A stretch of 64,000 nucleotides of DNA, taken from positions 434,001 through 498,000 of the forward strand of contig NZ_VCEK01000001.1 of the NCBI RefSeq assembly GCF_005862235.1. The letters run 5' to 3'. The position numbers and the translations under genes are program-made. The notes under the pieces were generated by a model. The model was given only the letters and a program-made list of their open reading frames with translations. It searched no databases and was not told the DNA's origin. Of the stretch, positions 47,877-56,143 are shown one piece after another. Positions within the stretch are counted from its first letter, which is position 1, and every line of letters begins with the position of its first letter. The DNA is from Saccharomonospora piscinae. Its GTDB lineage: Bacteria; Actinomycetota; Actinomycetes; Mycobacteriales; Pseudonocardiaceae.

Positions 47877-49388
47877 TCAGTCCTGGCCGGACTCCTCCAG
47901 CCGCTCCCGCCTGCCGAGCAGCGAGTGCCGCCGACCGTAGGCGAGGTACAGCAGCACTCCCAGCGCCATCCAGGCGAGGAAGCGCAGCCAGGTGAGCACG
48001 GTCAGGTTCAGCATCAGCCACACGCAGGCGACGATCGCGAGAACGGGCACCAGCGGGACCAGCGGCACCCGGAACCCCCGGCGCAAGTCGGGGCGTTTGC
48101 GCCGCAGCACGAGCACTCCCGCCGACACCAGCACGAACGCGAACAGCGTCCCGACGTTCACCATCTCCTCGAGCCTGCCCGCGTCGAAGAAGGTGGCGGC
48201 CACGGCGACGACGATGCCGACGAGGATGTTGACGCGCACCGGGGTGCCCCGGCCGCCGGTGCGGGCCAGTGCCCGTGGGAGCAGCCCGTCGCGGGACATC
48301 GCGAACAGCACTCGTTGCTGGCCGAGCAGCAGGACCAGCACAACGGTGGTCAGACCGGCCAGCGCACCGAGCGAGATGATGTTGGCGGCCCAGTCGACCC
48401 CGTTGAGCGAGAACGCCGTGGCGAGAGTCTTGCGGCCCGCCGGTTCGGCCTCGGTCGCCAGTTCCGTGTAGGGAACCATGCCGACGACCACCAGGGAGGT
48501 CGCCACGTAGAGCAGCGTGACGATCGCCAGTGAACCGAGGATGCCGCGCGGCACGTCGCGTTGCGGGTTCCGGGTCTCCTCGGCTGTGGTGGCCACGACG
48601 TCGAAGCCCAGAAACGCGAAGAACACGAGTGACGCGCCCGCGAGCAGGCCGAACCCGCCGTAGACGCTGCCGGAGCCCCCGGCCAGCAAGGAGAACAGTG
48701 ACTGCTCGACACCGGCTCCCACCTCGTCGCCCTCGGCCGCGGGCGGGATGAACGGCGTGTAGTTGTCCGGGCTGAGGTAGGCGAGCCCGAGGACGATGAC
48801 GAACAGGATGATCGCCACTTTGAGCGCCGTGATGACGAAACTGAACCGCGACGACAGCTTCGTGCCGAGCGTCAGCACCGTCGCCAGGACGGTGACCAGC
48901 AGCAGCGACCCCCAGTCGAGGCCGACACCGCCGACGCTCACGGTGGTGGCGATGCCCTCACCGCCGAGCATCGCCAGCACGTCCTCCAGATAGATCGACC
49001 AGCCCTTGGCCACCGCGGCGGCGGCCACGGAGAACTCCAGTATCAGGTCCCAGCCGATGATCCAGGCGAGGAACTCGCCGAAGGTGGCGTAGGAGAAGGT
49101 GTAGGCGCTGCCCGCGACGGGCACGGTGGAGGCGAGTTCGGCGTAGCACAGCGCCGCGAGCGCGCACGCGGTCCCGGCGAAGACGAAGGCGAGCGCCACC
49201 GAGGGCCCGGAGATGTCGCCCGCCGTGCGCGCGGTCAGCGTGAAGATCCCGGCACCGATCATGACGGCGACGCCGAAGACGATCAGGTCCCACGCACCGA
49301 GGTTGCGCCGCAGCCGGGTTCCCGGCTCGTCGGTGTCCGCGATGGACTGTTCGACGGTCTTGGTCCGCCAGATGCCGCTACCCGGCAC
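47877..49388 (-). CDS. APC-family amino acid permease
   Basis: A 503-residue transporter with 12-13 helices. The first helix region LGAWDLIVFGVAVMIGAGIFTLTARTAGDISGPSVALAF is the hallmark of the cationic amino acid transporter branch of the APC superfamily, with GFDVVATTAEETRNPQRDVPRGI after helix 6. It probably exchanges or imports basic or branched amino acids. GTG 49388 follows GGGAGGGACC. An Lrp-family regulator gene lies 120 bases upstream in the same direction and may control it. Confidence 0.9.
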   Translation of the reverse strand: MPGSGIWRTKTVEQSIADTDEPGTRLRRNLGAWDLIVFGVAVMIGAGIFTLTARTAGDISGPSVALAFVFAGTACALAALCYAELASTVPVAGSAYTFSYATFGEFLAWIIGWDLILEFSVAAAAVAKGWSIYLEDVLAMLGGEGIATTVSVGGVGLDWGSLLLVTVLATVLTLGTKLSSRFSFVITALKVAIILFVIVLGLAYLSPDNYTPFIPPAAEGDEVGAGVEQSLFSLLAGGSGSVYGGFGLLAGASLVFFAFLGFDVVATTAEETRNPQRDVPRGILGSLAIVTLLYVATSLVVVGMVPYTELATEAEPAGRKTLATAFSLNGVDWAANIISLGALAGLTTVVLVLLLGQQRVLFAMSRDGLLPRALARTGGRGTPVRVNILVGIVVAVAATFFDAGRLEEMVNVGTLFAFVLVSAGVLVLRRKRPDLRRGFRVPLVPLVPVLAIVACVWLMLNLTVLTWLRFLAWMALGVLLYLAYGRRHSLLGRRERLEESGQD

Positions 49389-49507
49389 GGTCCCTCCCTG
49401 TCACGCCTGGGTCGGCGAACGGCCCGCACACCGCGCCGGTCTCATCGTGACCCACCGGCAGTCGCCCTGCCACTCGCGCAGGAGGACGGGTCGCCTTGCC
49501 GGTGCCG

Positions 49508-49981
49508 TCACGGTTCGGGCACGGGAACGGTGAGTCCGGTCTTGACCGCGTCGAGCACGGGCAGGGTCTCGTAGCGGCGCACGTTCTCGTCGGACATGAA
49601 CAGCCGGTCCGACAGGGCGCGACAGTCGTGCAGGCTCGCGGTGACCAGCACGACGACGTAGTCCCACTGCCCGGCCAGTTCGTAGCACTGCTGCACGCGG
49701 GGCTCGGCCTGCATGCGGGCGCGAAAGGCCGCGTGGTGCTCCGCCGATTCCCGGTCGAGGGTCACCAGGACCACGGCGAGGGTGGTGGAGCCGAGCGCGT
49801 TCGGATCGAGCAGGGCGACCTGGCGGGTGAGTACGCCCGCGGCGCGGTAGCCGCGGAGCCTGCGCTGGACCGCGCTCGGCGAGAGGCCGACCTCGTCACC
49901 GAGATCGCGCAACGTGCGCCCGGCATCCTCCTGCAGCAGCCGCAGCAGCCGGCGGTCGAGGTCGTCCCAGCTGGAAGTCAC
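49508..49981 (-). CDS. Lrp/AsnC-family transcriptional regulator
   Basis: A 157-residue regulator with an N-terminal helix-turn-helix (DDLDRRLLRLLQEDAGRTLRDLGDEVGLSPSAVQRRLRGYRAAGVL). A RAM/AsnC ligand-binding domain follows (LAVVLVTLD, then VQQCYELAGQWDYVVVLV), which senses amino acids. GTG 49981 is the start; a palindrome begins at the same position, so autoregulation is likely. Neighbours are an amino acid transporter downstream and a divergent Rossmann oxidoreductase, fitting a small amino-acid-use locus. Confidence 0.9.
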   Translation of the reverse strand: MTSSWDDLDRRLLRLLQEDAGRTLRDLGDEVGLSPSAVQRRLRGYRAAGVLTRQVALLDPNALGSTTLAVVLVTLDRESAEHHAAFRARMQAEPRVQQCYELAGQWDYVVVLVTASLHDCRALSDRLFMSDENVRRYETLPVLDAVKTGLTVPVPEP

Positions 49982-49995
49982 GCAAATATGTTGCG
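49981..49995. promoter_or_regulatory. Lrp-type palindromic operator at the regulator start codon
   Basis: CGCAA-ATATG-TTGCG has perfect 5-bp arms and the AT-rich centre typical of Lrp/AsnC sites. It directly abuts the GTG of the lrp-like gene and lies 122 bases from the divergent oxidoreductase start. It would allow one site to control both directions. Confidence 0.55.
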
Positions 49996-50116
49996 TGAGA
50001 GCGACACATTTTTCAATCGCGATCACCGCCCCGCGTCCTACCGTGAACGCGCTTGACGAGTCGGATGAAGTCGTGCCGTGGAGGACAGCGGCACCGAACG
50101 GGAACGAGGTGGGGCG

Positions 50117-51205
50117 ATGAGCACGGTACTGGTGATCGGCGCGGGGGACATGGGCGAGCGGCTCGCGGCCGGGCTGGCGGGACACGCGGCAGTCCGGCGC
50201 CTGCTGCTGACCGGCCGGTCCGAGGCCACCGTGACCGACGCGGCGGTGACCGTCGCGAGTGGACACGACTGTCTCGTGGAGCCGCTGGTGCTCGACGCCG
50301 CCCGCACGGACGACGTCGCGTCCCTGTTGGCATCCCGCGCGCCCGACCTCGTCGTGCTGTGCGCCTCGCGGCGCGGCCCGTGGGAGCTGATCGACCGGCG
50401 CGACGCGGCTGCCGAGGCCGTCGGCTCGGCCGGGCTCGCCCTGCGCCTGCCCTACCAGCTCGCGGTACCACTGGCCGTGATGCGGGCCGTGGAGCGAACC
50501 GGGTACTCGAACCCGGTCGCCAACCTGTCGTTTCCCGACCTGACGGGGCCGGTGCTGGCCGCGCTGGGGCTCGCGCCCACCCTCGGACTGGGCAACGCCG
50601 GAATGATCCAGCTTCGCGCCCGCGCCGCCTGGCGTGCCGAGCATCCGGAAGCCCCGGCCCCGCCGTTGATCAGGGTGATCGCCCACCACGCGCAGGTGTT
50701 CGACGTGATGCGCGCCCGCCCACCCGCGCGCCGCGACGAGCGCGCCCGGATCTACCGGGACGAGTCAGGCTGGCGCGACGACGACCTCGGGTACCGGGCT
50801 CCCGCGCTCGAACCGGGCGTGCGGTACAACCACGCCACCGCCGCGGCGGCGTTAGCCGCACTCGGGGCACTGCTGCCCGGAGCACGGCCACTGCGGTGCT
50901 CCACGGCCGCTCCGCACGGGCTGCCCGGTGGCTATCCCGTCCGCATCGCGGATCGCACCGTCAGCCTCGATCTCCCCGCCCACGTCCCGGTGGCCGACGC
51001 CCTCGCGTTCAACCAGCGGAGCGGGCGCGGTGACGGCGTCGAGCGCATCGACGCCGACGGCACCGTCCACTTCACCGCGGCAGCCCGTACGGCGGTCGCC
51101 GGCATCGCCGCCGAGCTCGCCGATCCACTGCGGGTCGACGCACTCGACGCCAGGGCCGCACTCCTCGACGAGGTACTCCGCAGACCGCAGCCGCAGCCTG
51201 CGTAG
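50117..51205 (+). CDS. Rossmann-fold oxidoreductase, saccharopine-dehydrogenase-like
   Basis: A 362-residue protein opening VLVIGAGDMGERLAAGLAG (residues 4-22), a clear NAD(P)-binding GxGxxG. VVLCASRRGPWELIDRRDA follows, and a long C-terminal domain has no motif I can name. It resembles saccharopine-dehydrogenase-like or other amino-acid-linked oxidoreductases. Its divergence from an Lrp gene supports an amino-acid-related substrate. ATG 50117 follows GAGGTGGGG. The stop codon TAG lies inside the first unit of a 21-bp tandem repeat, so the last residues (PQPQPA) may come from that repeat. Confidence 0.65.
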   Translation: MSTVLVIGAGDMGERLAAGLAGHAAVRRLLLTGRSEATVTDAAVTVASGHDCLVEPLVLDAARTDDVASLLASRAPDLVVLCASRRGPWELIDRRDAAAEAVGSAGLALRLPYQLAVPLAVMRAVERTGYSNPVANLSFPDLTGPVLAALGLAPTLGLGNAGMIQLRARAAWRAEHPEAPAPPLIRVIAHHAQVFDVMRARPPARRDERARIYRDESGWRDDDLGYRAPALEPGVRYNHATAAAALAALGALLPGARPLRCSTAAPHGLPGGYPVRIADRTVSLDLPAHVPVADALAFNQRSGRGDGVERIDADGTVHFTAAARTAVAGIAAELADPLRVDALDARAALLDEVLRRPQPQPA

Positions 51206-51240
51206 CCGTGTCCGCACCTCCCGTAGCCGTGTCCGCACCT
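51191..51240. repeat. Second locus of the 21-bp tandem repeat
   Basis: One full unit (51206-51226, CCGTGTCCGCACCTCCCGTA plus G) is flanked by a partial unit on each side (51191-51205 and 51227-51240). It matches the array at 988-1071 except for CACC in place of CAGC. The upstream gene's stop codon is within it. Confidence 0.85.
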
Positions 51241-51320
51241 GATGGCGTCGAATCCGCGTACAACCCGCGAGATCGGGGGTATCCGTAGGTCGGCGAGCAA
51301 ACGAGAGGCGGGGAGCGCTC

Positions 51321-52127
51321 ATGGGTACACCACTGGTTGTGATCACGGGAGCCTCCACGGGGATCGGCAGGCAGCTCGCCCACGAGTTCGCCCGGCACGG
51401 CTTCGACCTCGTCCTCACCGCCGACGACGACCTGCTCGACACCACGGTCGAGGAGGTCGGCGCACGAGGCACCCGGGTGCGGGGCATGCGCGCCGACCTC
51501 GCGACCTACGCGGGCACCATGGAGCTGGCGGAACGCCTCGACGCGCTGGAGCGCCCGGTGGACGTGCTGATCCTCAACGCGGGGGTCGGCGCGGGCGGCC
51601 CGTTCGCCGGGCAGACGTCGCTGCACGACCAGCTCCGGGTCGTGGACCTCAACGTGGCGGGCACCGTCCATCTGGCCAAGCGGCTGCTTCCCTCGATGGT
51701 GGAACGCGGCAGCGGGCGGCTCGTGGTGGTGTCGTCGACGGTGGCGGGCCTGCCCGGGCCGTACCAGGCCACCTACAACGCGTCCAAGGCGTTCGTGTCG
51801 TCGTTCGCCGCCGCGATCGCCGTGGAGTTGCGCGGCACGGGCGTCACCGTGACCACGGTGCTGCCGGGCCTGACCGACACCGAGTTCTTCGCCCGCGCCG
51901 GGCTGCGCAACACCAAGCTCGGCGCGCTGTCGTTCAAGGACGACCCGGTGCGGGTGGCCCGGCAGACCTACGCCGCCGTCGTGGCGGGCCGGGCCCACGT
52001 CGTCACCGGCCCGGCCTACAACTGGCTGTTCGTCCTGGCGGGACGGCTCCTGCCGGACCGTCTGCTCGCCCGCGTACACCGGGTGTTCTCGGCTCCCGGC
52101 TCGGCACGGGATCCGGTCGTGGGATAG
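51321..52127 (+). CDS. Short-chain dehydrogenase/reductase
   Basis: A 268-residue classical SDR. The cofactor motif TGASTGIG lies at residues 10-17, NAGVG near 91, and the catalytic Ser (VVVSSTVAG) and YNASK (about 152-156) are present. The C-terminal 40 residues are hydrophobic and basic (YNWLFVLAGRLLPDRLLARV), suggesting membrane association. The substrate is unknown. ATG 51321 follows GAGGCGGGGAG. Confidence 0.88.
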   Translation: MGTPLVVITGASTGIGRQLAHEFARHGFDLVLTADDDLLDTTVEEVGARGTRVRGMRADLATYAGTMELAERLDALERPVDVLILNAGVGAGGPFAGQTSLHDQLRVVDLNVAGTVHLAKRLLPSMVERGSGRLVVVSSTVAGLPGPYQATYNASKAFVSSFAAAIAVELRGTGVTVTTVLPGLTDTEFFARAGLRNTKLGALSFKDDPVRVARQTYAAVVAGRAHVVTGPAYNWLFVLAGRLLPDRLLARVHRVFSAPGSARDPVVG

Positions 52128-52169
52128 CGGCTCATCGCGCTTCGGCACAGTTGATCAGCACGGCATGTA

Positions 52170-52245
52170 TGCCAACACACGTTGACACTCCTTGGGCAGC
52201 TGCCTACCGTCGATACCAACAGGCGTTGACCAACGCTTGTTGCGT
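52170..52245. promoter_or_regulatory. Three CCAAC-N4-GTTG operator-like palindromes
   Basis: Sites at 52170-52187 (TGCCAACACACGTTGACA), 52214-52231 (TACCAACAGGCGTTGACC) and 52228-52245 (GACCAACGCTTGTTGCGT) share CCAAC-N4-GTTG. The first two are 44 bases apart. The last two overlap to make a longer dyad whose 12-base arms (52217-52228 and 52231-52242) match at 11 of 12 positions. The cluster ends 30 bases before ATG 52276 and should control that gene. The size and symmetry suit a TetR-type repressor, but none is adjacent. Confidence 0.65.
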
Positions 52246-52275
52246 CACTGGTTCGGCTCCGAAGGAGTGTTCGCC

Positions 52276-53028
52276 ATGGAGATCGTCAACGACAGGCTCG
52301 CCGTCCCGGCAAAGCTGGTCTCCCCGAACGGAAACGGCTACCTGCTGCTCGCGGGCGAGGTCGGGGGATGGCTCGGCCTGCTCCCGACCCGGCGCCGCCG
52401 CACCCGGCGGATCGCGGCCCGGATCGCGGCCGTGGCCCACCGGCTGGCCGCGGACCCCGCCGTCGAGCAGGTGACCGTGTTCCGTGCCGCGTTCCGGCCG
52501 CCCGGCGAGGGACGAGAGATCCTCGACCGGCGTGGCCTGCGGCACGCTCGGTACGACGTGGTGGTCCTCGTACGCGCCGGTACACCCGACGCCGCCGTCG
52601 GGCTCCGGCAGCACCCGGCCATGCGGGAACTCGTCACCACGCTGACCGGTTCGGCGCACCGGGTCCACGAGTTCGCCGCGCGCAACGGCGCGCGCATCGC
52701 CGAGGTGGACGCCGACGCCGATCACGCGTTCCTGTTCAACTACTTCTACGCCGACGACCCGGACGTGCTCCTCGGCGTCTGGGAGTACACGGCGGGCTGG
52801 TTCCAGCGGAAGACCTCACTGCCGAACTCGACCCTGCTGCAACCACTCGACGGCGAGGGCGGGGAACACGGAATCGTCAACTACGCCAGCTGGCCGACGT
52901 GGCGCACGTTCCTGCCGAGCCTGCTGCTGCGCCCCGGTTTCCGTAGCTTCGTGCTCGCCAACTTCAGGGCCAACGGTGTCGCCGCCCAGCCCGTCATCTA
53001 CCGCCGCGTCGCGAACGTCACCGGGTAG
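52276..53028 (+). CDS. Unknown soluble protein under a multi-site operator
   Basis: A 250-residue protein with no signal or clear membrane helix. The N-terminal half (KLVSPNGNGYLLLAGEVGGWLGLLPTRRRR) is basic. The C-terminal half contains FNYFYADDPDVLLGVWEYTAGWFQRKTSLPNSTLLQPLDGE and YASWPTWRTFLPSLLLRPGFRSFVLANFRANGVAAQPVIYRRV, which has the look of a dimeric alpha-beta barrel like the ABM or EthD groups; this is tentative. ATG 52276 follows AAGGAGTG. It overlaps the converging MBL gene by 11 bases. Confidence 0.6.
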   Translation: MEIVNDRLAVPAKLVSPNGNGYLLLAGEVGGWLGLLPTRRRRTRRIAARIAAVAHRLAADPAVEQVTVFRAAFRPPGEGREILDRRGLRHARYDVVVLVRAGTPDAAVGLRQHPAMRELVTTLTGSAHRVHEFAARNGARIAEVDADADHAFLFNYFYADDPDVLLGVWEYTAGWFQRKTSLPNSTLLQPLDGEGGEHGIVNYASWPTWRTFLPSLLLRPGFRSFVLANFRANGVAAQPVIYRRVANVTG

Positions 53029-53830
53029 CGCCCACCATGTCCAGGTAGCGGCGGGCCGAACGCTGGACGACCTCGCCGCCGCCGGAGGGGACCACCGCGT
53101 CCCACCACGCCCCGTAGACAGCTTCGAACGAGTACGGCTCCAGCAGGCGCGCGGCCTCACGCACCACGTCCGGCCGCTCCGGGATCAGGTTCGGATAGCT
53201 GTACATGAACCCGACGTGGGTGCGGTCCGGAATCACCTGCACGATGTCACCGCTCAACAGCGCGCCCGCGCCCTGTTCGCCGTCGCGCCAGTGCAGTACC
53301 GTCCCGCCCGCGAAGTGAACGCCGAGGTTCAGCAGGGTCAGCCCGTCGGCGAGTTGATGGGTGCGCCCGTTCCAGAACTTGATCGCCGGATCGGGCCGGG
53401 CCACCCACTGCCGGTCGTTCTCGTGGAGGATCACCGGCACGTCGAAGGCGTGACTCCACTCCACCATCGTCGTGTAGTAGTGCGGGTGACTGATCGCGAT
53501 GGCGGTGATGCCGCCGAGGTCACGCACCGACGCGACCAGGTCGTCGTCGAGATAGCCGGCACAGTCCCACAGCACGTTGCCGGTTTCGGCCCGGACCAGC
53601 AGCGCCCGCTGACCGATGCCGAACGACGGGCGCGAACCGATGCCCACCAGGCCGGGGCCCTGCTGCTCCACCCGGCCCGTGTACTCACCGGCCCGCAACG
53701 TCGCGAGGTCCGTCCAGCGCTGTCCCTCGCGGGGAACGTACTGGCGCTCGTCCTCGCACACCGGGCAGTCCGCGCGTGGCCGGGCGTACTGCGTTCCGCA
53801 CGTCACGCACAGGGGAAGGTGATCGGACAC
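53018..53830 (-). CDS. Metallo-beta-lactamase-fold protein with N-terminal zinc ribbon and atypical metal motif
   Basis: A 270-residue protein. It begins with a zinc-ribbon-like CVTCGTQYARPRADCPVC (two CxxC pairs, about residues 8-25). The MBL fold follows (LLVRAETGNVLWDCAG). The usual HxHxDH is replaced by SHPHYYTTMVEWSH (about 112-125): the first two His are kept but Asp-His is lost. A later HFAGGTVLHW and SGDIVQVIPD supply other possible ligands. It may be a one-metal or non-hydrolytic MBL member. GTG 53830 is used; longer in-frame starts are GC-rich noise. Confidence 0.75.
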   Translation of the reverse strand: MSDHLPLCVTCGTQYARPRADCPVCEDERQYVPREGQRWTDLATLRAGEYTGRVEQQGPGLVGIGSRPSFGIGQRALLVRAETGNVLWDCAGYLDDDLVASVRDLGGITAIAISHPHYYTTMVEWSHAFDVPVILHENDRQWVARPDPAIKFWNGRTHQLADGLTLLNLGVHFAGGTVLHWRDGEQGAGALLSGDIVQVIPDRTHVGFMYSYPNLIPERPDVVREAARLLEPYSFEAVYGAWWDAVVPSGGGEVVQRSARRYLDMVGATR

Positions 53831-54227
53831 GTCGGTACCTCGGTTTCCGGGTAGCAGGGCGGGCTGCGCCCAATCTAGTACGACACGCCCGGTCGCCGGT
53901 ATCCCCGCGGGACGCCTCCCCCGAAGCGCACCGCGGGTACCGACGGTGTCCGAACCGGACGCCGCGGCGGCCGCACTGGTCTGCGCACCCGGCCGGTCCC
54001 GCCGCCCGCACCACTGGTTCCCCCACACGGGCGGCGGGATCGGACAGTGTGTTCGCCGTCCCCTCCCACCGGCGAACACCGGCGCGGCTCGGTGAAGACC
54101 AGGACCTCACCGCGACCACCGACAGCCTAGGCACCGCCGCGCAAGCCCGATGTCAGGTGTTCACCCGACATCCCCGGCGCCGCTTCGGCCCTAGTTTCAC
54201 GGACAGCCGTTCTCACGAGGGGGAGTC
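53831..54227. other. Intergenic region with a 24-base dyad, no gene seen
   Basis: These 397 bases separate the divergent MBL and lipoprotein genes. Short open frames exist on both strands but read as Arg/Pro-rich noise. The main feature is at 54149-54172: GATGTCAGGTG and CACCCGACATC are mirror arms (10 of 11 positions) around TT, 56 bases before the lipoprotein ATG and well placed for an operator. A small GTCCG-AAC-CGGAC hairpin lies near 53950. Confidence 0.5.
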
Positions 54228-54818
54228 ATGTCCAGGTCGATCGTCGGTGCGTGCGCCACGGTGCTGCTGCTCGGGGCCTGCGCCTCGCCCGGTACGGAGC
54301 CGGACCCCGAACCGGAACGCACCGTGCCGGACTCGTCGGCGCTGCAACGCCTGGCCGCCACGGAGGTCTGCGGGCTGCTCGGCGACGAGGTCCTCGACGA
54401 GACGTTCGGGCCGGCGGACAGGGAGCGGGAGGGAATCCGCCGGGGCCGCGCTCCGGTGTCGCTGTCCTTCACGTGTACCTACGACGGCGACGGGTTCCCG
54501 ACCGTCTCCACCGACCTGAGCACCGTCCGCCGCACGGAGTCCGAGCAGGAGGCCGTGGAGCGCGTCTTCGTCGACCACACGCGCCAGGACGGTGCTGAGG
54601 GCGACCACGAGCCGGTGCCCGGTCTCGGCACGGCGGCGGCGTTCGGCCGCGACGCGACGCTGGGCGCCGCGGTCAGCGCGTGGACGCTCGGAGTGGCCTT
54701 CACCGAACGGGACGAGCGCCTGCTGCTCACGGTCTCGGTCACCGGGCGCGCGGAGCGGGAACAGCTGACAGCGCTGGCCGAGGAGTTCCTGCGGAACCTG
54801 GACACCACGCTCGGCTAG
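54228..54818 (+). CDS. DUF3558-like lipoprotein
   Basis: A 196-residue lipoprotein with lipobox LLLGAC (Cys about 18) and an acidic Pro-rich spacer (PGTEPDPEPERTVPDS). The domain contains CGLLGDEVLDETFG and SLSFTCTYDGDG, two Cys probably forming a disulfide, and ends with EQLTALAEEFLRNLDTTL. This resembles the DUF3558 family of mycolata and pseudonocardial lipoproteins often near type VII genes. The ribosome site GAGGGGGAG is strong. It heads the gene group that continues with the WXG-like protein 24 bases on. Confidence 0.75.
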   Translation: MSRSIVGACATVLLLGACASPGTEPDPEPERTVPDSSALQRLAATEVCGLLGDEVLDETFGPADREREGIRRGRAPVSLSFTCTYDGDGFPTVSTDLSTVRRTESEQEAVERVFVDHTRQDGAEGDHEPVPGLGTAAAFGRDATLGAAVSAWTLGVAFTERDERLLLTVSVTGRAEREQLTALAEEFLRNLDTTLG

Positions 54819-54842
54819 CACGAACCAATACTGGGGGTAGGG

Positions 54843-56114
54843 ATGTCACTGACCGTCCACGAGGACCAGATCGCCGACTTCGGGCTGTACCTGAGCACCG
54901 AGGCCGCGCACGTCCTCCCGAAAATCGAGCAACTCGCCCGGGACGAGGGCATGAGCGACCACGGGTTCAACGGACTGCTCGAACCACTCGGTGAGATCGT
55001 CAACGGCGAGGCGTCCGTGCTGGTGGGAACCGCGTTCAGCCTGATGCAGCGCAAACTCTGCGAACTCGGCGACGCGCTGATCGACGTGGCCGGGGAGTAC
55101 GGGCACGTCGAGGAGGACAACCGCTCGCTCATCGAACGCAACGGCCTCAGCGGCGACACCGACGAGGACATCGGGACCGGCACCGGCTACGGGTACGGCG
55201 ACAACTACGACCGGCACACCGAGCTGGGCACCTCGAAGTTCCACTACACCGAGCTCGACATCACCGACATCGGCAGGGACGACACGAGCTACTCCGACGA
55301 CCTGGACACGGGTGGGGTCCTCAGCGTCCTGGACTGGATCTGGACCGAGTTCGATGTGGACGGCGGTAAGGGCTTCACCGACTCGCTGATCTCACCGCTG
55401 GCGGGAAACTACAACAGTATCGCGGCCAACGGCGACGCATGGCGCAACGTCGGGACGAACTTCGGACTGCTGGCCGCGAACCTGGGAAGCAACGCCGCGA
55501 CGCTGGCCGCCGAGCACTGGGAGGGCGAGGCCGCGAGCGCCTTCGAGCAGTTCGTCGACGTGTTCTGGCAGAAGGGAGCGGTCTGGGCGGGTGAGCAGCT
55601 CGGCGAGTTCGTGGCCCAGGGCTTCGAGAAGATCTCCGAGGTCTCCCAGCGGATTGCCGAGATCGCCATCGACGCGATCAACGTGATCATCAAGACCGCC
55701 CGACGCATCGCCACGAAGGCGGTGCCCGTGATCGGCTGGGCGTGGACGGCCATCGAGAGCGCGAGCAAGTGGGTCGGCAAGGTGTTCGGCGTCGACATCG
55801 ACGACCTCTACGACGACATCGTGGACATCATCGACACCGCCAAGGCGGTCTTCGCGCTGTTCGAGTCCATCGAAACCATCGTCTCGACCATGGAGGAGTA
55901 CTTCGCCACCCTCCAGGAACTCGTCGCGACCGTCGAGACGATCCCGGAGATCGGCAGTCTCTCCGACGCGGCGTCCACCGCGGGCACCATCACCGAACAC
56001 GCCGACGCGCTGGGTGAGCAGAAGGAGTCCATCGAGGAGGAGTCGGACAAGGCCGACGACGCGCTCGCGGAACTCGACGATCTCGCCAACGAGGCCGAGG
56101 AAAAGGCCAGCTGA
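54843..56114 (+). CDS. WXG-like type VII secretion substrate candidate
   Basis: A 423-residue, very acidic protein. Residues 1-105 form an all-helical region, then a Gly/Tyr/Asp-rich linker. About 180-300 is a WXG100-like helical hairpin with HWEGEAASAFEQF (W-E-G turn near 222). A hydrophobic segment (VIGWAWTAIESASKW) and a coiled coil (about 335-423, ending DELANEAEEK-like Glu-rich) follow. It has no signal peptide, as expected for type VII substrates. No EccC ATPase or other core gene is in view. The protein pairs with the 167-residue gene 29 bases downstream. Confidence 0.72.
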   Translation: MSLTVHEDQIADFGLYLSTEAAHVLPKIEQLARDEGMSDHGFNGLLEPLGEIVNGEASVLVGTAFSLMQRKLCELGDALIDVAGEYGHVEEDNRSLIERNGLSGDTDEDIGTGTGYGYGDNYDRHTELGTSKFHYTELDITDIGRDDTSYSDDLDTGGVLSVLDWIWTEFDVDGGKGFTDSLISPLAGNYNSIAANGDAWRNVGTNFGLLAANLGSNAATLAAEHWEGEAASAFEQFVDVFWQKGAVWAGEQLGEFVAQGFEKISEVSQRIAEIAIDAINVIIKTARRIATKAVPVIGWAWTAIESASKWVGKVFGVDIDDLYDDIVDIIDTAKAVFALFESIETIVSTMEEYFATLQELVATVETIPEIGSLSDAASTAGTITEHADALGEQKESIEEESDKADDALAELDDLANEAEEKAS

Positions 56115-56143
56115 GCCATCCGACACCGTCAGGAGGTCGTGCC

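Noticed and set aside
53875-54134. Small genes in the region between the MBL and DUF3558-like genes
   Set aside because: Both strands give only Arg/Pro/Gly-rich frames without ribosome sites; treated as intergenic.
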